64,000 nucleotides of DNA from Aquila chrysaetos chrysaetos (taxonomy: Eukaryota; Chordata; Aves; Accipitriformes; Accipitridae): positions 6,882,001 through 6,946,000 of the forward strand of contig NC_044029.1 of assembly GCF_900496995.4 (NCBI RefSeq), read 5' to 3'. A program made the position numbers and the translations under genes. Positions 12,030 to 24,470 of this stretch are shown here, piece by piece; position 1 is the stretch's first letter, and each line of letters opens with the position of its first letter. The notes under the pieces were generated by a model. The model made no database searches. It was given only the letters and a program-made list of their open reading frames with translations, and had not been told where the DNA came from.

Positions 12030-15000
12030 CCCTTCTCAAATGACACCTGGCTGGTACAGTTAGACTAGAAAATCTCATTGCTTACACACATCTCACCAGC
12101 ACATTGCTTCCCAGGTTCAACACAGATCAGATCTACCATCTACCTCCCATACCAGCTTCCCATTAAAAAAAAAAAAACAAACATCAGGAACATGCAAGGG
12201 TTCATCATTCTTTTTCTATAGCCTATAGGGGCAGAACACCTAAAACTGCCTAACATTCAGGGCAAGTAACTCTGCTTCTGTGGCACAAGAGAACTGTCAT
12301 AGGGTAAGGCAGGTTCTCAGGCTACTCAATGAAGGGAATATACTTGTCAGCTGACCTGAAACCCTGGGGTAAATTCCTCTAGGAGATAGGACCTGATCTG
12401 AAGACAAGACTCACTTATACAATCACAATTTTTTTTTTTTTTAAACATACCATCTTGTTTGATGTTAAAAACAAAGAGCAGTAGTTCTATAGCAAGCTTC
12501 TTGACTGTGTTGCTTGTCCTGAAAAGGAAAGGATAACTGATGTAATTATTGTTTGTCAGATTGTTTAAAGCAATACTGGCAGGCAGTAAGATACTATTTC
12601 AGAGCTCTTCTCTATAAGTAGACAGGAATATATACCCTTTTCTAAACTTAGCATAAAAGAATTATGGAATATGGAAAAATGAAAGAAAAAATAAAACATG
12701 GATGTAGCCAAAATATTTGAAGGCGTAGAAGTTTCACAAGCAAGCTAACATTTGACTAATGATTACTGACACCAGTAGAGACAAAGCAGAGTTTTCTTTG
12801 GAATTTCATTAATTGTTCCTTAAGTCCATTGTGAGTAGAAAAACTCTATCTCCTAGAATTCATTGAAGGCAAAAGTCATAACAATTTAATTTTTTGTATA
12901 AGTATTAAAGTCTTCAATGCAAGTTACGTACACAATATGTACACGGAATTCAGTTTTGATCAGCATAAAAAAGATAATTTGGGCTTCATTTAGTTCACTA
13001 GCCAGCATATCAAGGATAAGTCTACTGGAAAAGATTCCACCAAAAATTTTCATGGAGTGCAGTATTTCATACTAACTTTTTAACATATTTGACCTTAAAA
13101 GCTAAGAATTTTTATTTTGGTCATGTAAAAGTGCAAAAAGGAAGAAAACCGAAGGCCACATATTCAGTGTTTGCTGCTGATCATCCAAAAGAAGTCTAGT
13201 GTTTATTCTAACAACCTGAGATCTTATAGACCTACTATAAAAATGGTCTGGTATACAACCAGAAGTGCTGACCTCTACAAATGCAGAATAAAAGTTGAAT
13301 CTCCAGTAAGGTCAAATAAACACAGGTGTTATAAAGATACTCTGAAGAGTTTAACTTTTTGCATACTGTTTTGAAATATGTAGTATTAGCAGCATTAATT
13401 ATGAACAGGCTAACTGTAACAAATTATGAATCAACATATTTTCAGGAGTCATCTTTCAGGTCTCTTTGGAAAGTATTCCTCAGATTCTCAGTCTATTAGA
13501 AAGATTCATTTCTGAGATGTACCTATACATACACAGAAAACTATGTATAATAATATTAAAGGTATTACAATATTATATATTGCTGTCATCAAAGATCCCA
13601 CTCACTGAAGCTTAGGCCTACAGAATTTGTTATTAGGCTTGTCAGAATTATATTCCCTCCATCACCTTATCTTCCATATATATTAAAAATACAAATATTT
13701 TTAAAATTTCATGCCAAATTTAATCTTCAAGCAGGAGGTTATTTTAAAGTTAAATGAATTCATTGCTGACTAACTTAAAAGTATTTGCATAGTCAGATTG
13801 TCATAAACCCACATGAGCTTCTCTGGGAATAATGTGTTTTCATGTGTAATGAGTTTTCAACTCATTAGAGATTAAAAAATCCAAACAAACACTGTGATTT
13901 AACAGCAGAACAGTTTATATGCATGTGAGAGTTACGAAACAGGAGATTTAACCTCAGGACCTCCTCTTCTTCAAGTCCTTTTGCTCCAGATCCCACACAA
14001 TTTGCTTCCTCATCGGATTTCACTTGTCTTTCTGTGTGATACGCTTACACAAGTTAACTCAAAATATATGTGAAAATTCCTATCATTAAAGGAGTGCTTC
14101 TATTTGGATAGTAGTATTTCCAATTGTAATTACTCAAGAGGAATAAAAGAGCAACCAAAGTGTAAATAGAAATACAATTTCCATTTCCAATGTTTTCAGT
14201 TTGTTTACATAGTAAAAAATGAGGTATCTGTGAGAATAGCTGTGATTATGGCTCAAGAAATCTTTTTCAGAAATGCTATTTGAATAGGGAGGACAGTGAA
14301 AAATCTACATTAGCTGTACAAAAATCCATTTAATCAAAGTCATGTCTTGCACAATACTTACTCTCCTGAAATACTACAATGGGGTTTTTTTATGGTTTAT
14401 TTTATTACTAATTTGAGTAACATGGCTCATTGAGAAATACTGTAACAAAACTCAGGACAGGTTACCTGGCTCTCATTCTCTCATTGTGAGAAAAAGACAG
14501 GTTAAGAGTCTGCAACGCATTATTTGATTGGAAACTGCCACCTTCAGCAGTGTTACATTCCTTTCATTTACCATGGAATGAAAACATGGGCACAAGCAAT
14601 TATTGGGGTGCAGCTAGTACATTGCAAAAAAATCCATAACTTTCCTCACACTTAATTTCCTACTTTAGTCATATGACAGTTTGTCCATGTGGCCAGTAGA
14701 AGTCTTTCTGGAAATTTCAAAAACTCCTCCTACAGGATCTGGTCCAATGTACTTTTTGCCTTAAAAGAAGAGAATGTAGAAAAGGGAGAAAAAGGTAATT
14801 TAACAGAGCTATGAAAAAGTAACACGCACAGACTCTCCTAAGAAACTCAATAAAATGTATGAATAATAATGTGACAAAACAGCCAGAAAACTTTTATATA
14901 CATATATATTATAAATGTATATATAATATCTATTGCACAATATTAAATATTATATATTAATATATAATAATATATGTGTGTGCGTATAAATATTGCATGT

Positions 15001-16180
15001 ACATATATAATATATATGTGTATATATGTATAATTTCCCCCCCTCCTTACTCCCCCATGGGTTTTTTCTTCATATTAATTTTGAATTTCACCGCAATGAT
15101 ATTTTGGGAGCAAAATTGACTCAGCAGATTTAAGAGTTTCTTTTGCCTGTTACTTTTTTACCCTATCATCAATGTCATGGTACACTGTATTACTTTTAAG
15201 TAAAATTGCTGCTAAGACCTTAATAAAATATTTTGCAGGACTATGGCTGTCTGTATCCAAACTATTTCATACTTTTTTTCTATAATTATAGAAGAATGTA
15301 AGATCTTTTTCATAGATCTGATAAATCTTTTCCTGGATTAATTGTTTGAGCGTATGTGTCTTCTACATTAAGGGATACCTTATAAGCATTTATTTGAACA
15401 TACATTTTTCCCTAACAGAAAATGAAAACAAAACAGCTTTCTTCACCAGATTCATATTACAGAACAAAGAAACAAAAAACCTACTCTGGAACACTAGTGA
15501 CAAGAGGAGGAAAACATTTTTTCCACATCTAGCCTCATCTATCCCACACTCGGGATAAATCTAATCGAGATCCTTTCCTCATACGAGGCATATCTGGTGT
15601 CTGAGTTCAAAATGGAATAGTTAAGCATTTAGCTATTGTAGGCCAAACTCTGAGTTATTTAAAAAGAAAAATCCTTATAGTCATATATTAGGTTGTTTAA
15701 AAATGTTTTTTTTTCTGTACAAAATAAATCGGTCCAGCCAGGAAAAAAAAAAAAAAGTTCCACAGGAACAAGCTCTTCTCTGTGAATACAGGAGAGAATT
15801 AAATAAAAACAACAAAACTGTCATCTTCAATAAAGATGAGATAAAGCAGCATGAAAGACGATGCAAGTTGTCAGATGTAACGTGAATGGCTCCAGCGTCA
15901 GGGGAATTCCCCTGACTCGTAACAGCTTGGGTCCTAAGGAAGACTAAACTAAATCCCCACTGCTCTCAGCAGAATATTGTCAAGAGGCGAGTATGAGAAG
16001 CATGCCTTAAAACGTAGCCCCTCTGCAGTCGGAGGGCAGTCTTAAATTAAGAGGCTAGATTTAAGCCCAAAACGTCGGCATACAAAGCAAACCCCCAATA
16101 ACAGATTGTCAGACCCCCCCAAAAAAACCCCAAACACCAAAAAAAAAAATAAAATTAAACCTCTTTTTCTTGATTTACGT
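12030..16180. other. Non-coding AT-rich stretch
   Basis: No gene recognised. The only clear feature is the AT-rich microsatellite at 14893-15033. Confidence 0.6.
14893..15033. repeat. AT-rich microsatellite cluster (TATA/TATG)
   Basis: About 140 bp of alternating TA, ATATATGTG and TATTAATATA units. Imperfect simple repeat, likely length-variable. Confidence 0.85.
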
Positions 16181-16189
16181 TTTGCGCAA

Positions 16190-16560
16190 GGCTGGATCCT
16201 CCCGACGCATTTTAAGAACGGGAAAGGGAGTAAGTGTCCGTAGGAACGCAAGCTCGAGTGCGCCCGTCTCCCGAGGGCTGAGAACGGAGCACTTCGGTGC
16301 CCTAACGACTCGGGACGGCGCCTGTAGCGACAGAAGCGTCAGCCCCGCGAGAACTCGACGAGCTCAGTCGTGGCAGCGAGCCCCGCGTACGCGAGGAAAA
16401 GCCTCGGCACGACCCGACGGCGGAGCAGGTTTCCCGGGGACCTGCGTTTCAGCCTCGCGTTTAAGGACCTCACGGGTCCGGTACGTGCTGCTCAGAAAGA
16501 GGTGAAACCAAACGTCTTCGAGGGAGCCGAAGTTCTGAAGGCAGTCAAGGGGTTCTGGAA
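16190..16560 (+). promoter_or_regulatory. CpG-rich patch with consensus 5' splice site, candidate promoter
   Basis: CpG-dense interval (CTCGGGACGGCGCC, CGCGTACGCGAGG, GACCCGACGGCGGAG). A consensus plus-strand donor GGA|GTAAGT sits at 16230. Overlapping frames of 111 and 76 codons (+) and 69 codons (-) share this base composition. No known gene was recognised. The candidate plus-strand exon at 22778-22865 lies 6.5 kb downstream. Confidence 0.4.
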
Positions 16561-16599
16561 AGACTGCTGGCAAGAGAAGAACAAATCTCGTGCTTTTTA

Positions 16600-19250
16600 A
16601 GGGCGGAGGGGGAGGAAAGAAGTGGGAAAAGCTGGAATATAGAAAATAGAAAAAGCTTTTGTTCTGCTCTGCGTTTTAAATTAACTGTCTGGTAAACTGG
16701 CTTCGTTTAAGGGAAACCTGAGATAGAGCTGTATGTACTTTTAACAGTTTGTTGCATAGGGATGGATGACAAACTGCCTGTATCCTTTCTTGGGAAGACA
16801 GAAGCGTGAAGGTTGGGCCACCAGCACAGCGGGTGGAGGCACAGGGTCTCTACTGGTGGCCACTGGGAAGTCAGCTCTGGAAAACAGGTGTTTCGACACT
16901 GAGAAGGCACCGAAGGACGAGGATTAGGGCAGCTCCTAGGTTTTGGATTAAACCTCTGCTGCTCAGAAAGAATGTCTTAAATGAGGCACAAGGCTGCAGT
17001 GATTTAATCCTGGTTTGGGATGGTGGCGATGGTATTCAGCATCTCAGAGCAGCAGTAGAGGTGGTGAGGGCTGCCTGCGCTTCTGTACGTGCCCAGGCAC
17101 GTTTGTGAGCAAAGTCTCCAGCACTGCAGTGTCAAACCTTTACTGCGATACAAACAGGAAAGATTTCAAAATACAAATTGTCACCACCAAAATTTTAATA
17201 AAGATGGTGTAATATTGATTGAGTATAAATATGTGTTTATGCCTCCCAGGTGTCAAAAATTTCAAGACAGACCCTCACCTGGCATTTCAAATATATGACT
17301 TCTGCTGGAAGAACCTGTTAACCGATGGGAAATAAAATGATAACTTGTCATAATTAGGTTTACATTTGGATCTTTTCTGAATTACACAATTATTATTCCT
17401 TTTAACATAGTGCAGATACATTCTCTAGATCCTCATGCTCTCAGAAACAGAAAGGAGACACACAAAAAGCTTGGATGAGGATCAGACCACATTTTCCAAA
17501 AATGTGTTCAATAATTTTAAAAAAGAAAACCTGGAAAGTCCAGGAGCTCATTTAATTTTTAAGTGTACATTCTCTATGTTCTTTGGTACTGTCATTGCTT
17601 CATTGTCATCTTAGAATTGCTTTCACTGCTCTTTTTTTTTTTTAACATATAAAAGATGTATCTGAAATAATTTTTCTTTTTCTTTAAATGTAACAAATTA
17701 TTTCAGCAACCACTGTTTCCATATTGCCTGAAAAACAGAATAAAGTAGGTTCTACTTTTGTTCTGTATTTCTTTATTACCTTAACTGGTTAAAATGTTTC
17801 TAGGAGACAATCCTATGCCTATGATTTACTTTTCATATAAAGCCTGAACCATGTATCATATTAAAAAACAAGAATATAATCTAGTACAAAATAATGCATT
17901 TTCCATTTCTTTTTGATTTATAACCAGTTTTTCATTTTGACTGTTATTATATTGTATAATAAATACATTTTATTATAGATATGGTTGTAGCAAACTGTGT
18001 CATCTTGGCCTACAAGCCAGAGGGCATGGAAACAAGAAAAAAAAGGGAGAGACCTGCATATTCTTCTCTAACTTCATATTACCCACAATACTGATCACTC
18101 CAATATTTTGTAAGGCTTTCACTACCATCTCCAATACATATAAAAAGGCAATATTTGCATCTTCATAAAAACTGAATTCTACTGCAAAGTTTCAGTTGCC
18201 TCAGGTACTCCCCCACGAACTGCACCAGTAACTCAGCACACGCGACTATGTGGTACTTTGTACATCACGGGATTTGCCTTAACGCCGAGTTGGCCCTTTA
18301 AAAGTTCCTTTATTTAACTTATAGCGGGAGCTTCTTAATTCAAAGGAGTAAGATGGAAAAATAATTCAGGAAGAAAATAATCGCGCAAGTCTAGACAACC
18401 TATTTTCATTGTTGCATTAAGATTTCAGTAATATTATAACCACTGAAAACAGGCAATTTTAATATGATCTAATTTTGCATAGTTCTGTGCAGAAAGATTT
18501 CATATGCAAAATACATCAGTTTGCGATAGGCATTGTTACTTTTGCAGGAGTACCTCCAATTTAAACATATGCTCTAAAATAAAGAGAAGAAGGGATAGAA
18601 TTTCCTATGATTTCCTAGCTCAGAGTGTTTTAAGGAAGCACAAAATTAGAATGAACCTCCTGGATCACAAAACTTCGTTCTTTGTTATTACAGGTAGCAT
18701 TTAATGCGTTCACTTTCAAAACTGTTCACAGCCTTAGCTTAAAATAACTCCTTTTTTCTCCCCCCCCTCCCATTCTCCTTTAAAGATAGCCCCAAGATAT
18801 ATTGTTCCAGTAGACTGGGCCTTTTGCCTCATTTCCAGCCCAAGTTTATTTATAATTGTTTTCTCCCTTTTTGTTCTTGTACAAACATTGGCTTTTAGCC
18901 TAAATGGTAATTTTTCTTCCAGTTTTTATCCTCCTACTGGATATCTTGATAACCACATGCCCTTTTCACTTGTTTAGCCTCAGATAACAGGCTCTAGCTC
19001 TTTGCAGAAGGTAAGCCCCCTGCCTTCCTTAGTCATCCAGCAGAGATTTTGTGTAATTGTTTTAGTCTGAATTTATTGTTCTTGGATGTAAGTAATCAAA
19101 ACTAAGTGAGTATTCCAGATGAGCATCACCAGTGTCTTGTAGTAGGAACATCTCTATTTCTACTGGAGTTACCTTTTCAACACAGTCATCTCATTTTGTG
19201 GCTAAATGACTTCAGTAATTTAGAAACCTGCTATTATTTAGGACAGACAA
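16600..19250. other. Non-coding; nothing firm
   Basis: The interval 16,700-17,100 has a somewhat higher GC content and several short frames on both strands. I could not support a gene or a named repeat. Confidence 0.5.
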
Positions 19251-19259
19251 GTGCATTTC

Positions 19260-20060
19260 TACCTCAGTTCTTTGCAAACTTGTAGCTTTCAACAGAGGTT
19301 TGATACCAGTACCAGGATGCGTCACCTTATATTATCTATTATTGAATTTCATCCCATTTCTACTAATCCAGTCCTAACAAGTGTTTTTTATGCAATACCC
19401 TACCCTGTATTGACAATGCTTACAGATCTATATTATCAACACATACAATCAGCTTTTTTACTGTATTTCTACCAGGGCCATTACTGACAATATTAAAGAA
19501 GTTCATCACCAAGTTCTTTTAGGAACATTGCTAGTAACTAATGCGCTACCAAATATTGCAGGGCTGCCTGTTGCTCTTTCCCCTTTGGATAATTTTTATC
19601 CACCCTCCAATAACTCCATCAATTCCTATCATTTGTAGTTTAACTATTAGTCTCTCCAGAGCTGAATTTCAGAAAGATGGTATCAAATGTTTTCTTCATC
19701 TGCTATATCAACTACAAAATAGCATCTTAATCTACATAGAGAAGTTTATGGTATTTTACTTCCACCTTTCTCTATATTTAATTTATCCTTTTAATTGTCT
19801 TAGTACGTCTGTGTATAAAAATCTGCCCTTTGCAAAACCAGATTTAAATAACAGGCCTACTTATTTTTTCCATTTAATTAAAAATAAATCAGTTTGTACC
19901 TTTTTTCCCACAAAGCTGGTTTTTTTACAGCCAGAGCCTCTCAAATGCCCCACTTCTTATCAAAACTCATTTTGATTAATGTCACCTTTTGCAAGTTCAC
20001 AGCCTAACTAACAATTTGCTGGCCAGCATGCACACAAATATCCAGGCCTTACCATATTCT
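19260..20060 (-). repeat. Highly degenerate LINE (CR1/L3-like), antisense
   Basis: On the plus strand it shows blurred matches to the antisense of CR1-type reverse-transcriptase sequence in the expected order: ATTTCATCCCATTTCT, CATTACTGACAATATT, GGTATCAAATGTTTTCTT and GCAAAACCAGATTT. Divergence is high, so the assignment is tentative. Confidence 0.35.
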
Positions 20061-20261
20061 TAGCATTTGTTCTCTAGCCCGTACCTCCAAAGTTGAAGAT
20101 CCCACAACATTTATCTATCCAAAAACATTACAGACAAGATCTTCATCTATATTTATATAGCCAAAACTAGGGTTACAATAGATAATTGTTTATTCTATGT
20201 TACTCCAATCAAAACTTTTCTACTTTTTTCTCTAATGATTTTGAAGATAAGAATAATATTT

Positions 20262-20475
20262 CTTATGGCATGGGTCAGACCAAAAGTCCGTTTAGCTTGC
20301 TATGGAGTCTCTGACTGTGTCTACTGCCAAGTGCTTAGGAGAAGAGTTTAGGAACAAGTTTAGGAATAGCGCACGTACATGATGAGCTTTTTTCTCTTGG
20401 TATATCCTACCAAATTTTGGGAGTTTGCACACGAGGATCTCCCTAAACCAGAAGTTGCATCTATTTCCTTGCGTT
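20262..20475 (+). repeat. Old dispersed repeat of the GGGTCAGACCAAAGGTCC type
   Basis: Contains CATGGGTCAGACCAAAAGTC, then CAAGTGCTTAGGAGAAGAG and CTCCCTAAACCAGAAGTTGC, all in the order of a repeat common in sauropsid genomes and usually classed with CR1-like elements. It is degenerate. Confidence 0.5.
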
Positions 20476-20659
20476 TAATGGTATTTCATAGATCTTTACT
20501 TTCATCAATGTAGCTGTTCGGTTCTTGGGATCTTTTATATCACAGCAACCACATCTTGCAATGAACTCTAGAATTTAACTATGCATTCTGTGAAGACGTT
20601 CTTTTTACCAACAAAGTTTTTATTGATTTAAGTCCCCCAGCCTGATATTAAGAGAAATA

Positions 20660-20960
20660 AAGGGAAGTAATTTCCTGTTCACCTTTACTGCAAACTGCAT
20701 GATTCTTCCCTGGATCTCTTCTACCCTGGAAAGCCCTTGCATAAGTAATGCATGACCTTTGCAATGCCTTTGGATCAATGTAGTTGCTGTTATCCTTCTC
20801 TGTACCTTTTTGAATTCTGCCGTGTATACCTGGAGTAAGCCCAAACAGTGTCTGTCGCAGCAAAATGACTTGCTCCAGCTCTGCCGAAATGGTTGCCCAG
20901 TACAGTCCTGTTCCCACAGGGACGTGACTGCTGAAGAGCCTGGAGCAGGCAATGTGTCAA
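20660..20960 (-). repeat. Degenerate CR1-like fragment, antisense
   Basis: The plus strand resembles the antisense CR1 region that normally reads TTCTCTGTACCT... ATTCTGC... CAGTACAGTCC. Match by memory only; no intact ORF. Confidence 0.4.
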
Positions 20961-21139
20961 AGGGGTGACGTGCCTCTGAACAGCGCCATCATCTGCAAAT
21001 GGGAATGCTGAGAAAAATTATTTTCTTGCATTTAATTAGAATTGCCCTTGCTGCAGCTTGTGTCCATTACCTTTCGCTGTGCGTCACCGAGGAGAATCTG
21101 GCTCCAGCTTCTGTGCAAATACCTACAGAGAGTTAAAGA

Positions 21140-21560
21140 TTGCAGTAAGAAGCCCCTATAGTCTTGCCTTCTTTAGGCAAAACAAAATCAGCTTCTTCAG
21201 CCTCTCTTCACACATCATATGCTACAGCCCCCGACCACCTTGGGTACACAGCAGAATTCCTTCTGAGAGCGGCCACACTAAATTAGACCCTAGTCTATGT
21301 AACCCACTTTCACTCTCTGAAAAGGAATGCTTAGAAAAAGAGAAGTGAAAAGCAAGTTGGAAGCGATATTTCCCCAGTGTGTACTCAAGCACCCAGTAAT
21401 CTGTGGAGTGAAAACGTCTTGACACACTGGTTGTATCTTTGTGTTCAAAAATCTTGGATGATGGGGTTTTTTTCCTCCTAACCCTTTCCAGTCATGTTGT
21501 ACATGCAATATTCCAAACGTGGCCTTCACAGCACTATTCAGTGCAATTCTGCATAAGGGC
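21140..21560 (-). repeat. Degenerate CR1-like fragment, antisense
   Basis: Contains CTTCTTCAGCCTCTCTTCAC and ATATTCCAAACGTGGCCTTC, which echo antisense CR1 sequence (TTCAGCCTCTCCTCA and ATTCCAAGTGTGGCCT). Degenerate, probably part of the same old insertion cluster as 19.3-21 kb. Confidence 0.45.
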
Positions 21561-22777
21561 TCTTCAGGCTGTATGCATAGTCACCCTGAATTAAAATTAA
21601 AAATTTGTGAGTAGGGCATTTGACATTTAAAAGCAAATTACTATTTTTCCTCTAATTCTGAAGTCACAGAAAAGCAATAAATTCTTAAGAAGAAAACTAC
21701 AGGCCTGGAGGGATGTTAACAAGCAACATCATGAAGATCGTTGCATTTCAGTAGAATTAAGAAACTTCGTAAGACCCTAAATGATTTATTGCTCGTCCCC
21801 AAAATACAATGGAAATGCCATTTTTATTTATGTCCTAATTTAGATCATCACATACTTCCATGATAATAAGCTTCTTGGGTCAGAGAGGCCACATCTTCCA
21901 GTGGTGTTATTCAGAGAACCTCAATTTATCCTGTCACATGGAGAGCATGGGGTGGATTGCTGCTTACAATTTGTGTTGTTACTGACCTAAACTGTACCAA
22001 AGTTGCTACTAGGACTACAAGGAAGACTATCTGTAAATAGCTAAATGCAGGACAGAAATATAGAACAACACCAGCTAATTACATCCTTATCCATAGATCA
22101 GCTGGCTTTGATATAATCATAATATTCTTGAAATATTGTTCTAGTTTAGCTTGTTGACTCTACCTTCTGCTCCTCCCTCTAACAAGATACTTAGCAAGAG
22201 GTCAAGTACAAAGATAACGGCCTTCATCTCTGAAGTGATGATGGACAGCAGATGAACAACTGCTGCCCCTGGAAGCAGAAACTACTGCCAGCTCAAACCC
22301 CTGCCAGATCCCGAGCAATAAATAAACCAAATCACAAGACAGAACGGCAAAATTCAGTTACGTGGTGTTATGCTCTACATATTATACAACTCCATAGATT
22401 TATTTATGTACGTCTCTGCACTTAGCTGATCATTTGTGTGATTTATGCAACTGCTCCGTACTAGGTAATAACCTGAAGCAGTAACTTGGTCATCACCGCC
22501 TGTAGGTTTTTTCCTGCACTGCTGTTCCAAATAGCAATAGTAATATTTTTCAATAATAAAGCGAAATGAGCACTCTTCCAAGCGAATGTTGAAATAATTG
22601 TGTTGCAGTTCTTTAGCAAAGACTTACATAAATGACTTATATACATAAGTACCTTATAAATATATATTTAAATTAAAGGGAAAAAACAGAACACTGAAGA
22701 TGCTTATTAGTAATACATGTATAAAGATTTAAAACCCTTCGGTTAGCCTCTCTCCTTTTTCTTTTTCCTCTTTACAG

Positions 22778-22865
22778 CCTTCTGTCCTGGAACACTGGCA
22801 GTGGGAGGAAGTACCACTGCTGCAGAAACAAAAGAACACAAGAGAACAAAGGAGAGAACCTAAAG
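22778..22865 (+). other. Candidate internal exon on the plus strand
   Basis: A long pyrimidine tract (22750-22773) ends CTCTTTACAG at 22777, and TAAAG|GTATTC follows at 22865/22866, giving an 88-nt candidate exon. No known protein or transcript was recognised. Confidence 0.25.
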
Positions 22866-23210
22866 GTATTCAAGAAATACAGAGACTGTGTTACTGAAAT
22901 TCAATTTCACCTTCAATCCCTTTATACCGTTTCATCTAGAGCTGAAGAAGGAACAGTATACTAGTAAAAACAACTGTATGAAAAGGTTTTTAAACTGTGA
23001 AGAGCCAAAAGGCTCTTGGGACACCCAGACACTAGACAGCCTGAGATAACAGTGTTTGTTGTTTTGTTATTAACTTTTAAAACAAAAACCCCTAGATGTC
23101 TTCTTGCATTTCAGTTGCTTTCTGGTTTATGTTTTTTTCTTTTTCTACGGTCACAATATGTTTTGTGTTTGTAAGCTGAAGGATCATCTGCCAATTTTGT
23201 ACTCATAATT

Positions 23211-23227
23211 AAAAAAAAAAAAAAAAA
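23211..23227. repeat. Poly-A run (17 A)
   Basis: Homopolymer following CTCATAATT. No retrocopy body was recognised upstream of it. Confidence 0.7.
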
Positions 23228-24129
23228 GCTGTTCTTTAGAGGAAAAGGTCTTAACAGACAGCAAGATCATCAAAAGGTAAGAGGAAGCCAATGGAAAGAG
23301 GGCTCCTTTTGTTATTTTTATCACAAGATAAACCAGTGCAAATAATTGGAAAATCCTTAGAAAATCCTCATGCATCATTTTAATTTCTTAATCTTTGTAA
23401 TTTCAGTGTTGCTTTTATCTTTGTGCAATGCATAAATTTTTGTTCAAATATATACTTTTTCATGTATATTGATCAGAAGGAAATTACTCCCAAACATTAA
23501 TTACGCTCCTTATTTTTGCTTTTCATGAATATTCTAGCAAATTAGTTGTTTTGCAATATCTGTAAAAACAGCTGGAGGAATATCCCTGGAAAGGTAAATT
23601 TCAATGCAAATATTTGCACTAAAACCTTCACTGAATTCATCCAAGTAAGGGGCAGAAATGTAGTACGGCTCATCCAAATAATGCTCATCATGACAGCTCA
23701 TACTTTACCTTCATGCAAACACACTCATATAAATACATCTAAAGAAATACTACCCGTTCAGCTTCTTTTATGTTTCTGCACAGTATTTGAATTTCACAAG
23801 TTTTAAGCTTTCATATGCCTTTCATTGTCTGTATTTATTTGTTTGTAGCTATGGAAAAGCGATAAATGTTTATGTATAGAGCTGAAGGAAACCCAGCTCT
23901 ATACATTCCAGACCTGTTTAAAGCTCGTTCAAAAGTGTAGAAAGGGTGTTCAGAAGCTCCTTTTAAAGTTCTTTTATCAGGTGTTGTCTTTGTTTTTTTA
24001 AACTGAATAAGACATCATATTTTTTGCATCACTTCAGAGCACAGCAGTTATTGCATACCTTTTATCTTACTGGATTTCAATAACACTTAGCATTTCTTGT
24101 CATTTGGTCTCCCTCACTCATACCCTCTA

Positions 24130-24470
24130 CAGCTTTCAATATCATCACGCTGTTTGTCCGCTAACGAGAAGGCACGCACTTACAGAGAAATTACTACATC
24201 TTGCAAACCGAGATGGTCATCCCTAACGTCCGACATTCCTGCAGATGAAACGAGCAGCGCGCCCAAAGAGACAAGCGAGCTCCGTTATTCGCTTGGGGCT
24301 GAGGAGAGAAGAACTAACGCCCCGCTCCGCCAGCACCGCCGGTCACCGTCGCCCTGGAGCGCTCGGTGCTGGGGACTCGGCGCTGCAGCATCGCGCTCCG
24401 AGGACGATCACCCACAACAAAAGCGTAGGACTGGGTTAACAACTGCAAACGAAATAAAGGTGAGCGCGTG
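24130..24470 (+). promoter_or_regulatory. CpG-rich patch, 135-codon frame and 5' splice site
   Basis: CpG-rich block (CGCCGGTCACCGTCGCC, GGACTCGGCGCTGC, CATCGCGCTCCG) embedded in AT-rich DNA. A plus-strand frame runs 24097-24504 across it (135 codons), and AATAAAG|GTGAGC at 24459/24460 is a strong donor. The translated product is Ser/Arg-rich and unlike any protein I know, so it is probably not coding. An unannotated promoter and first exon is plausible. Confidence 0.4.

Noticed and set aside
19541..19975. Plus-strand 144-codon frame
   Set aside because: AT-rich, Phe/Leu/Ile/Ser-rich frame within a degenerate LINE-like stretch; no acceptor, donor or family match.
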